Source: Bacillota bacterium
GTDB lineage: Bacteria; Bacillota; Clostridia; Christensenellales; Pumilibacteraceae
Length of the DNA: 33,389 bases
Direction: 5' to 3'
Assembly (NCBI GenBank): GCA_009783985.1
Contig: WQVM01000012.1
Location: 1-33,389, forward strand
Shown here: in pieces, positions 24,222 through 31,800 of the stretch
Layout of the letters: the number at the start of each line of letters is the position of its first letter
How positions within the stretch are numbered: the first letter of the stretch is position 1
Translations under genes and position numbers: made by a program
Notes under the pieces: model-generated
Databases searched by the model: none
What the model was told of the DNA's origin: nothing
The model's input: the letters and a program-made list of their open reading frames with translations, nothing else

Positions 24222-24545
24222 TAGCTAATCTATAAGCCGAGTTCTGTATTGGACGGCTATCTATCTAGGGGCATAGTTGCCTATGCCCTCAAGCGATATA
24301 GGGGAACCGACGAGCAACCGATTGTTCCCGCATCTTGCATCAGGTGGGGTTTAGATAGCCCCGAATGTCACCATTCGGGCGGTGGTCTCTTACACCTCCA
24401 TTTCAACCTTACCCTATTTCTAGGGCGGTATATTTCTGTTCCACTTTCCCTAAAGTCGCCTCTGCCGGCAGTTAACCGGCACCCTGCTCTGTGATGCTCG
24501 GACTTTCCTCGTTGCTCACGCAACGCAACCGTCTGATTAACTATC
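24222..24545 (-). ncRNA. rnpB: RNase P RNA, bacterial class A-like
   Basis: The reverse complement shows the conserved 5' core GAGGAAAGTCCGAGC followed by AGAGCAGGGTGCCGGTTAAC, and the conserved 3' core ACAGAACTCGGCTTATAG. The P1 helix closes it: TAGTTAATC (24535-24543) with GATTAGCTA (24222-24230), one G-U pair. The length of about 322 nt is in the usual range. It is the catalytic RNA that matures the 5' ends of tRNAs. The 5' end is placed from the promoter and P1, and is uncertain by a few nt. Confidence 0.95.
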
Positions 24546-24551
24546 AATCTT

Positions 24552-24581
24552 ATAATAACATTACAACCTAATATAAGTCAA
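24552..24581 (-). promoter_or_regulatory. rnpB promoter
   Basis: On the minus strand TTGACT (24576-24581), 18 nt, TATTAT (24552-24557). The predicted start at about 24545 falls right at the P1 helix of RNase P RNA. Confidence 0.65.
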
Positions 24582-24619
24582 TCAGAACGGCAGATAAATA
24601 TCAAACTTTTTTATTCGTA

Positions 24620-25207
24620 TCAAATAATCACATCTCTAAGTGCATTAAAACATGGATTATCAAAGCCGCATTCGGGAAATTCAAAACCGTCATATACGGG
24701 AATCATTAGACGCGCCGTACCAACCGTAGTAAATTCTTCTTCATAACAGCAATTAACCGATACCGTGTCATCGGATAAAAACGCCCCGTTTGAAGAGTTG
24801 ATTCCTGCTCTTACTTTAATATTACTGAACTCAGGCATAAATAACATCACCTCAACCCGTTGCATTAAAGCTCCGTATCCGATAGCCTCTCGCCCCGTGT
24901 TATCTCTAAATCTACATTTAACTGGAACATTAACGGTGCAAGTAATCCTTGATTTTACCCCGACACGGTGTGACTCTATATCACTAATCACTGCCGCTCC
25001 CTCACTAACCAAATCTAAAAAGACAAAAGGCGGCTCAAGTCCTGCCGGCATAGCGTCAAGCCTTACAATAAAATTTTCGCTGTCAACCCTTCTTACACAA
25101 CCGTCAAAAACCCTTGGAACTTCTATCACAACTCTCTCGCATAAACATTCTAACGGGTCGCCGCAAATCCGCCCCGGACGGACATGCTCTCTTCTATTTC
25201 TTGGCAT
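24620..25207 (-). CDS. Hypothetical protein with N-terminal Cys cluster
   Basis: This encodes 195 residues with no membrane segment. The N-terminus is basic (PRNRREHVRPGR), followed by ICGDPLECLCERVVIEVPRV with three Cys, then a β-rich middle and a second cysteine region near the C-terminus (VNCCYEEEF, ECGFDNPCFN). The pattern is like that of poorly characterised Clostridia proteins, some linked with spore surfaces, but that comparison is from memory and weak. A GGGGAGGA about 10 nt before the ATG is a strong ribosome binding site, and it is paired in a hairpin. It lies downstream of ysxC. Confidence 0.75.
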   Translation of the reverse strand: MPRNRREHVRPGRICGDPLECLCERVVIEVPRVFDGCVRRVDSENFIVRLDAMPAGLEPPFVFLDLVSEGAAVISDIESHRVGVKSRITCTVNVPVKCRFRDNTGREAIGYGALMQRVEVMLFMPEFSNIKVRAGINSSNGAFLSDDTVSVNCCYEEEFTTVGTARLMIPVYDGFEFPECGFDNPCFNALRDVII

Positions 25208-25217
25208 AAATATGTAA

Positions 25218-25249
25218 TCCTCCCCTCTTTGCAGTCTATGCAGGGAGGA
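25218..25249 (-). promoter_or_regulatory. Shine-Dalgarno-sequestering hairpin
   Basis: On the minus strand TCCTCCC (25243-25249) pairs with GGGAGGA (25218-25224), the ribosome binding site of the 24620-25207 gene. An inner TGCA/TGCA helix (25239-25242 with 25230-25233) stacks below a TAGAC loop. It would lower translation unless opened. A second perfect palindrome, TGTTAATT-AGG-AATTAACA, lies at 25257-25275. Confidence 0.55.
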
Positions 25250-25308
25250 ATATAAGTGTTAATTAGGAATTAACAATTTTGTTGACTACTTAAACTAATA
25301 ATTTTAAC

Positions 25309-25920
25309 TTAGTTGCTAAGTATATTTTCAATTTTTTCTAGTATTTTGTTTCTGCCATATCCGTTATGGTCTACGGCTATAATATTGTCAATCCCGAGAC
25401 CTGTAGCTGAGGCAAGCTGAGATAGTGCCACCCCTTGTTGTGAGCGTGACAGCTTGTCTGCTTTGGTTGCGATTACCCCAAACGGCAATGTTTTTTGATA
25501 CAAAAATTTGAGCATTTGCATATCGTCAGCACTTGGTTTATGCCTAATGTCAAGTAGCAAAAAAGTATATTTAAGCTGTTCTGACACATCAAAATACCCC
25601 TCGATAAGCGGAGCGAATGCCTTGCGTTGCTCTTTTGATGTTGCTGCATATCCATACCCAGGAAGATCAACAAGTGTAAAGTTGATTTTTGTATCGTCTT
25701 GCCCTTTACCCGTTATATCAAAAAAATTGAGCAAGCGGGTACGTCCCGGAGTGTTACTCACTCTTGCAAGACCACGACGCCCCAAAAGCATATTGATAAG
25801 ACTAGACTTGCCTACATTAGACCGTCCTGCAAAACATATCTCCGGACTGCCCCATTCCTTTTGACTATACAAATTAGAATCGGCAATCGATGTAATAAAT
25901 TGTGAATTATTGATAATCAT
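25309..25920 (-). CDS. ysxC: Ribosome biogenesis GTPase YsxC/EngB
   Basis: This 203-residue TRAFAC-class GTPase is needed for 50S subunit assembly. G1 is AGRSNVGKSSLINML, G2 is the PGRT region (SNTPGRTRLLNF), G3 is DLPGYGYA and G4 is TKADK. ATG 25920 gives the usual N-terminus with about 28 residues before G1. Longer readings from 25953 or 25992 run into a family A repeat, so they are less likely. No strong Shine-Dalgarno is present. The downstream leftward gene is the Cys-containing hypothetical. Confidence 0.95.
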   Translation of the reverse strand: MIINNSQFITSIADSNLYSQKEWGSPEICFAGRSNVGKSSLINMLLGRRGLARVSNTPGRTRLLNFFDITGKGQDDTKINFTLVDLPGYGYAATSKEQRKAFAPLIEGYFDVSEQLKYTFLLLDIRHKPSADDMQMLKFLYQKTLPFGVIATKADKLSRSQQGVALSQLASATGLGIDNIIAVDHNGYGRNKILEKIENILSN

Positions 25921-25956
25921 TTTGTTTGGCTTAGGGAGTAGATTGTTTGTCATTGC

Positions 25957-26045
25957 GTCATTGCGAGGAGCGTAGCGACGAAGCAATCCCACGAATAGGA
26001 CACTTTACATGGGATTGCTTCGTCGTTAGCACTCCTCGCAATGAC
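25957..26045. repeat. Palindromic repeat, family A, third copy
   Basis: Arms starting GTCATTGCGAGGAGCG (25957) and ending CTCGCAATGAC (26045) match over about 36 bp with a few mismatches, and have the same loop type as the copy at 2336. The left edge has an extra GTCATTGC just before it (25949-25956), a short direct duplication. It lies upstream of ysxC. Confidence 0.88.
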
Positions 26046-26160
26046 GGAAATCATCTCGATTTTTTTGTCAAAAAATTTTTAGCGTCAAAATGCTTAATTT
26101 TGCCGAGGCTCTTTTTTGCGTCACAGGCTTATAGCGTTAGATGTTTTTTCATTAGGCATC

Positions 26161-26201
26161 AAAAAAGCCCTATAATCATTGTACAAGATTACAGAGCTTT
26201 T
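26161..26201 (-). terminator. Terminator of the yajC unit
   Basis: On the minus strand a stem of about 17 bp with two mismatches (26185-26201 with 26163-26180) and loop GTAC is followed by six T (26161-26166). It lies 18 nt after the stop of the 26219 gene. Confidence 0.8.
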
Positions 26202-26218
26202 GTCAAATGTAATTATAA

Positions 26219-26620
26219 TTATTTCCTAATATTTACAGTAATTATTCCTGCAACAAAGCCTGTAACAGCTCCCAGCACCACATCATTAAGCAATGTCAAT
26301 CCGACCGCCCATGTATTGTTGTCTAGTAACGAAAATATTACGAAAGCAAGTGCAATAAAAATCAATCCGACTGCAAGTCCTACAAAAGCACCGTTCTTGG
26401 TTTTTTTGAGTGCAAAGAAACACGCAACCAAAATCGCAATACCCTTGATAACTTGATTGATAATAGAAATAAATCTAGTATCTATACTAAGCCATTGTAC
26501 AACAAAAGCCATTATCAGTATGCCTACAAGACTTATAAGCATAGCGATTATTACGGCTTTCAAAATTTTGAGCGTCAATCCAAAAATCGGATTAAGCTCT
26601 TTGTTCTTGCTACCTTTCAT
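26219..26620 (-). CDS. Small four-helix membrane protein, TIGR04086-like
   Basis: This encodes 133 residues with four hydrophobic helices (about 16-42, 52-66, 73-95 and 103-128) and a basic N-terminus (MKGSKNKELNP). Size, topology and position directly after yajC match the uncharacterised Firmicutes family named TIGR04086, by recollection. The role is unknown. A TATAAT lies 5 nt before the ATG, which could give an additional leaderless transcript, and the perfect palindrome CTTTCATAT-CAAATT-ATATGAAAG (26614-26637) spans box and start codon. Confidence 0.8.
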   Translation of the reverse strand: MKGSKNKELNPIFGLTLKILKAVIIAMLISLVGILIMAFVVQWLSIDTRFISIINQVIKGIAILVACFFALKKTKNGAFVGLAVGLIFIALAFVIFSLLDNNTWAVGLTLLNDVVLGAVTGFVAGIITVNIRK

Positions 26621-26659
26621 ATCAAATTATATGAAAGGGTTGTACAATTTAGAACAACT

Positions 26660-27304
26660 TTAGTACGGACTTTTGGTCGGAGGCTTTTTAGTCGTAGTGG
26701 TTTTTTTAGCGGTGGTTGACCTTGTCCCTGTAGTAGTTTTTGCTGTAGTTGATTTTCTAGTGGTTGTTGTAGTTTTTCTAATAGGAGTAGATTTTGGCTT
26801 AGTTGGTGTTTCTGCCATAGTGTCCTCAAATTCATCAACTACTTCAGTTGTTGCTACAGGTGTGCTAACCTCGCTAGTCTCCATCTCTGCTTGTACAGGC
26901 TCAACTACATCAACTACAGGCTCTATCTCAAAGACATCCGTTTTTGAACCGTTACAGCACTCTATATATGGATTGGGCTGACCTGCTTTGCTCATAATCA
27001 TAAGCATTCCGGCAAAATCTATCCGCATATAAGTTTTGCAACCTTCGCAACCGGTTTCGATAATCATAACCTTGTCCACAGGAGAAATATCCTCCATATC
27101 AACAACCGTCCCGATAACACCGCTTACCGTCTTAATAACATCGCCCTTGCCTACGCTATTACGCAAGTCATGGATTGCGGCACGCCGTTTACGGTTAGTA
27201 AGAGTTGGCAAAACAAAAAAAGCTCCTATAACAAAAATGCCGAGTACAACCATAATGGCTATTGTAGCGCCTTGATTACCGCCACCGATAAATAAATAAT
27301 TCAA
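26660..27304 (-). CDS. yajC: Preprotein translocase subunit YajC with long Thr/Lys-rich tail
   Basis: This encodes 214 residues. The N-terminal membrane helix (about 12-32) and the following small domain (LTNRKRRAAIHDLRNSVGKGDVIKTVSGVIGTV) are YajC, a SecDF-associated accessory of the Sec translocon. YajC is normally 85-115 residues. Here the domain is followed by a Cys-bearing stretch (GCEGCKT, ECCNGS), an acidic segment and a tail of about 40 residues of Thr, Lys and Arg (for example RKTTTTTRKSTTAKTTTG). The start is TTG with GAGGAG 8 nt before it. It precedes the four-helix membrane gene by 39 nt. Confidence 0.9.
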   Translation of the reverse strand: MNYLFIGGGNQGATIAIMVVLGIFVIGAFFVLPTLTNRKRRAAIHDLRNSVGKGDVIKTVSGVIGTVVDMEDISPVDKVMIIETGCEGCKTYMRIDFAGMLMIMSKAGQPNPYIECCNGSKTDVFEIEPVVDVVEPVQAEMETSEVSTPVATTEVVDEFEDTMAETPTKPKSTPIRKTTTTTRKSTTAKTTTGTRSTTAKKTTTTKKPPTKSPY

Positions 27305-27352
27305 TGTTTAATCTCCTCAATTACCTTTTTGATAAGGCTTTATATTGTCATA

Positions 27353-27381
27353 AGTTTAACATAATTACAGGCAATATGCAA
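27353..27381 (-). promoter_or_regulatory. Promoter of the yajC unit
   Basis: On the minus strand TTGCAT (27376-27381), 17 nt ending in TG-T, TAAACT (27353-27358), giving a leader of about 40 nt with the GAGGAG ribosome binding site. Confidence 0.55.
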
Positions 27382-27423
27382 GCAATTTTGACTATAATAC
27401 AATAATGGTCAAAAAAATATCTA

Positions 27424-28215
27424 TTAAACCTCAAACACCTTACCCGACATATATTCAAGCGGCGGCGGCATATTGTCAAAAATCAATTTATATGCACATA
27501 ATTGCTGCCGTACAAATCCAAACTCTTTGTTAAATCTATTGTCACCGTATTTGCCGTCACCTGCTAATGGGTGTCCTATATGTTTGAGGTGCGCACGGAT
27601 TTGATGTGTCCGTCCTGTGATTAGCTCAACCTCTAAGAGTGTTGTATGCGGACGGTACTCTATAACTTTGTAAGCTGTTGCAATTGGCATATACCCGACT
27701 TTGGCTTTATCGGATATGTAGACTAGACTTTTTTTGCTATCCTTAAAGAGATACGCATTAAGCGTTGCCTTATTGTTTTTAACCTTACCGACAACTTCTG
27801 CCAGATAAAATTTTCGCACCCCTTGCGGCAAGCAATCTACTATACCGCCTCTTGCAAATACTACTAGACCTCTAGTATTACGGTCTAATCTATGTAACGG
27901 CTCTGAATCCGTATATTTTGTTTTAATAAGCAAATCAAACTGTCCGACTGTCTCTAACCCTGCGTCCTTGTAGGCTATTACAATATTATCGTCAGCATAC
28001 TTGATACTGACTTTTGGAATCATACTCTCAGGGAAAAACATATCAACTTTTTCGCCAAAATTGACATCTACATCTCTTGACACCCTTACCCCATCTACCT
28101 TTGCTTCTTTTAAGGTTATCTGCCGTTTGATATTTTTTATATCAATATAAGGGTATTCAGATATGACTAATTGAGATAGTGTGCCGTTAGCTTTAGATTC
28201 AAACGAAACTTTCAT
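27424..28215 (-). CDS. RluA-family 23S/tRNA pseudouridine synthase
   Basis: This 263-residue protein has an S4-like N-terminal RNA-binding part (about 10-60: IDIKNIKRQITLKEAKVDGVRVSRD) and an RluA-type catalytic domain. The catalytic Asp is in HRLDRNTRGLVVFAR (about 115-129), and the family's ELITGRTHQIRAHLKHIGHPLAGD is intact. It isomerises specific uridines in rRNA or tRNA, but the exact target (RluC, RluD or other type) cannot be told here. It lies 9 nt downstream of nrdR, so the two are co-transcribed. No strong Shine-Dalgarno is visible. Confidence 0.93.
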   Translation of the reverse strand: MKVSFESKANGTLSQLVISEYPYIDIKNIKRQITLKEAKVDGVRVSRDVDVNFGEKVDMFFPESMIPKVSIKYADDNIVIAYKDAGLETVGQFDLLIKTKYTDSEPLHRLDRNTRGLVVFARGGIVDCLPQGVRKFYLAEVVGKVKNNKATLNAYLFKDSKKSLVYISDKAKVGYMPIATAYKVIEYRPHTTLLEVELITGRTHQIRAHLKHIGHPLAGDGKYGDNRFNKEFGFVRQQLCAYKLIFDNMPPPLEYMSGKVFEV

Positions 28216-28224
28216 TGCTATGTT

Positions 28225-28707
28225 TTAAGATTGCTTAGTCGCTTTAGACGGATTTTTTTTGCCGTCAATGTCTTTGATAAAATCTACAAAAGTCGTCACA
28301 TCTGTAAACTGACGATAAACCGATGCAAATCGAACATACGCAACAGGGTCTAACCCCTTCAGCCCTGCCATAATCATTTCGCCTATTTCTTTGGCTTTGA
28401 TTTCTTGTACAAGACTGTTGCTGATTTTCTTTTCAATTTCGCCAACCAGTTTATCAATCGCATGCATAGGTACGGGACGCTTTTCGCATGCCTTAATTAT
28501 TCCGCTCTTAATCTTATTAGGGTCAAAAGATTGTCTGCGATTATCCGACTTGATTACAAAAATCGGGGATATCTCAACCACCTCGTATGTGGTAAATCTT
28601 ATCCCGCATTTTAGACACTCCCTGCGTCGTCTTATACTCGAATTTTCGTCTGCGGCTCTGCTGTCAATAACCTTACTGTCCGCCGCATCACAAATAAAAC
28701 ATTTCAT
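28225..28707 (-). CDS. nrdR: Transcriptional repressor NrdR
   Basis: This 160-residue protein represses ribonucleotide reductase genes in response to dATP/ATP bound by its ATP-cone. The N-terminal zinc ribbon is CFICD...CLKC (Cys3, 6, 31, 34) with RRRRECLKCGIRFTTYE, followed by the ATP-cone (PIFVIKSDNRRQSFDPNKI, ending near YVRFASVYRQF). ATG 28707 starts exactly at the zinc ribbon and has AAGAGG upstream; a longer reading to 28782 lacks family support. It is followed by the pseudouridine synthase gene. Confidence 0.96.
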   Translation of the reverse strand: MKCFICDAADSKVIDSRAADENSSIRRRRECLKCGIRFTTYEVVEISPIFVIKSDNRRQSFDPNKIKSGIIKACEKRPVPMHAIDKLVGEIEKKISNSLVQEIKAKEIGEMIMAGLKGLDPVAYVRFASVYRQFTDVTTFVDFIKDIDGKKNPSKATKQS

Positions 28708-28742
28708 ACAATACCTCTTGATAAGGGCTATTTTAATAGTTG

Positions 28743-28842
28743 TAAAGTCGTAGGGGCGGGCATTGACCCGCCCGAAAAGCAATTATCCTTATTTTTTTAG
28801 GATTAAGTATTCGGGCGGTCAATGCCCGCCCCTACGACTTTA
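28743..28842. repeat. Family B long palindrome
   Basis: Arms of about 33 bp (28743-28776 with 28810-28842), starting TAAAGTCGTAGGGGCGGGC, differ by a single extra C. The loop is AT-rich (AATTATCCTTATTTTTTTAGG). It fills the gap between nrdR and the helicase gene and lies in the nrdR promoter region. Confidence 0.9.
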
Positions 28843-28865
28843 TAGATAATGTTATTCCTTTTTCA

Positions 28866-31800
28866 TCATCGCTTGTTTTTAGCACCATTATCTACAGCCT
28901 TATTTTTTCTTTTGGAATTACTTCTTTGTGCTTTGATATTTTCTCGCACTTTTTTAGCGGCTTTATCAATCTGAGCTATAACCTTATTTTTCTGTAGCAA
29001 AAAATCACGACTCCATACTCTTATAATTTGCCAGCCACGAGAACCCATAAACTTAGCTCTTAATACATCTCGCTCAAGCACAGACGGCGATGACGCATAT
29101 GCTGTATAATCGCACTCTATACCCACAAGATATGCGTCAAGAGTTTTGTCATAAATCGCAAGTGTTAGCTTATTAGCGCTATCACCCACATCAACTTCTA
29201 CGGTATAACCGATTTTTTCTAAAGCGGTTTTTAGCTCTCTTGTAACTCGCTGGTCTTCTCTTTCTCTTGTTACTGTTACATTACTTTTGAGTCCGTCAAG
29301 AATCCAGCCAACCTCTCTGCTGTTGCCGCTTGAAACAGCTCTCGCATATTCTAAATATTTTCTAAAAATCTTAGGTCCGGCATTTTTTGCATTCTCAACA
29401 TTAAGCTCCTCCGGCTCAATACTGGTCACCACATAAATTTTACTCTTTGCTCTTGTTATGGCAACATTAAGACGATTCTCGCCTCCTTCCAAATTAAGCG
29501 GTCCGAATTGCGATACAACCTTACCATACTCATTTTTGGCATAGCCGATACTAAAGATTATAATATCCCTCTCATCACCCTGAACATTCTCCAAATTTTT
29601 GATAAACAAGCTAACATCTTCACCCTTATCTTTGCGGTTGCGTTCTTTAGCGATAACTTCTCTAAAAGCGTTGTCCGCCGCACATTCCGAATCAATCAAA
29701 TCGGCAATATGGTTGCCTTGCTCTGCGTTAAAAGTAATAATACCAATGGTTTCGTTATTTTTGCGTTCTTTAATCACTTTTTTGATAAGTTCTACAACTT
29801 TGCGAGCCTCAGCATCATTGTGGCGACCAATCCATTTGCCGTCAACCTTGATTCGCTCTATTGGACGAGAGTCTAGATTTTTGCCTAAGTTAGGTGCAAC
29901 TTGGAGCTTGCCGTCATAAAAAACATAATTACTAAAGTTGATAAGCTCCTCGAATTTACTACGGTAGTGATAGTTAAGACGGGCGCTACTATAACGGGCT
30001 GTCGCAAGGTCAAGCAGACTCTCCACCTCTAATGCAGGTTGAGCATTAATGTCAAGGTCTTCTTCCTCTTCGTTACCCATATACCGCCTTACAAAGTGTG
30101 CTGTAGGTCTTAACTGCTTATTATCTCCTGCTACGGCAATATTCTTGCCCCTATAAATCGTAGGCAGTGTACTCTCAATAAAAATTTGTGATGCTTCGTC
30201 AAAAAGTATCAAGTCAAACAAGCCTGCCTGTAACGGAAGTAATTGCGATACGCTCTCAGGCGATAATAACCAACAAGGATACAAACAAAACAAGAGGTCG
30301 CTGTAATGTTCAACAAGTTTTCGAATTGCCCAATGACCTTGTGGTTTGCTAATTTGGTAGAAAAAGTTATTGTTGTCGGGACTTGCGTTATACATTTCCT
30401 TATACGCATTCCTAAAGCTGTCCGCACACATCTCCCGCACTACTTTTTGTTGCTCATCTTTGAGCGAAACAACCCGTGTCTTAATATTGTCAAAGTCCAT
30501 TATGTTGGACAATTGAGTCTTGTACTCGTCCTCAGCTTTGACTATCTCGTGATACATACGCACAGGCAAAATACAGTCAACAACATGCTTAAACTCAGCC
30601 AAAGTTTTAGAATTCTCGTATGCAAAATTCAGTACAGCCGTCTCGGCTTCGGTACAGGTTGTAAGATTGATATTGAGGTCTCTGATGTCAACATACTGGT
30701 CAAGCGCATTAAGAATCAACTTGATATTAAGTATATTAGTATTAAGTATATTATCCACCGCCATCGCAAAACCTTTGCGGTCAAGTATACGGCTAAGAAG
30801 ATAATACTCCCCCACATATGCTTTGACCGCCTCTAGCGTCTGCCAAAACTGTGCAGAAACCTCACGGGGGTTAAGACGGGGTGATTGCAACTTGGCAATA
30901 TAATTGATAATAGGCTTGAGGTCTTTTTGGGTCATTAAGTCGTTTTCCAGATAAAAACCCAAAAGCTGTCGCATATTATTTGCCTTACCCATATCAAAAG
31001 GTGCAAGTCGCTTAGACAAAAGTCCTTTGAGATAAGTCTTAGCAGTATTAAGGGTATGGACATCTATTCCGCTCAAAACATGGTCAACGAAGGGATTGCT
31101 TTTTTGCATTTCCAGCCTTTTGTAATACAGTTCTGCCCTCTTTTTTTCGTTGATACTGCGTATCGCACTTCTTAACTCTTTGTATCCGTATCCCATAAGG
31201 CGAGTATTAAGAAGTAGTTTTTCGTATATGGCATACTCACCGCTGCTCTTGTTGATAATATACGACTCGGCATACATTTCTTGCAAAGTAGGTCCGAATG
31301 CCGTAGGGGCAAAAAGCGTCCTGCTGATAGTATCCAAATGGTCTATCTCTAACCCAAGCGTATTGCTGACATCTGCATATTTTAGCTCATGTGCCTGCAT
31401 ATCAGCGTCCTTGCTAGCAAGCGTATCATTATGCATAGTCTTAACCCGTTCAAAAAAAGCTGTTTTGTTTTTTTCGGGGTCAACAATATGCATAGCTTTT
31501 TTGTTAAGGCTACCTAATCTATTAAATACCACATCAAGGGCGGCTTTTTTTTGCGAAACCACCAATACTCGTTTGTTTTTGACGAGTGCATCAGTAATAA
31601 CATTAACTATCGTCTGACTCTTACCTGTACCGGGTGGTCCATAGATAACCATATTACCGCTTTGGTTAAGCTCGGCGATAGCTGACTCTTGTGCATAGTC
31701 AAGCTGACTGATAGAATAAATCGACGGGTCAAAACGCTTAACCTTTTTTGACGGACGCTTATTTTCTAACAGTTCTGCAATAGCGTCAGTTGTCAGATTC

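Noticed and set aside
24249-24494. 81-codon frame
   Set aside because: It is antisense to RNase P RNA, which is well supported.
24765-25217. 150-codon plus-strand frame
   Set aside because: Shadow of the leftward Cys-cluster gene, which has a strong ribosome binding site; the plus frame has none.
28708-28782. N-terminal extension of NrdR
   Set aside because: NrdR proteins begin at the MKCxxC zinc ribbon, and AAGAGG is correctly spaced before ATG 28707.
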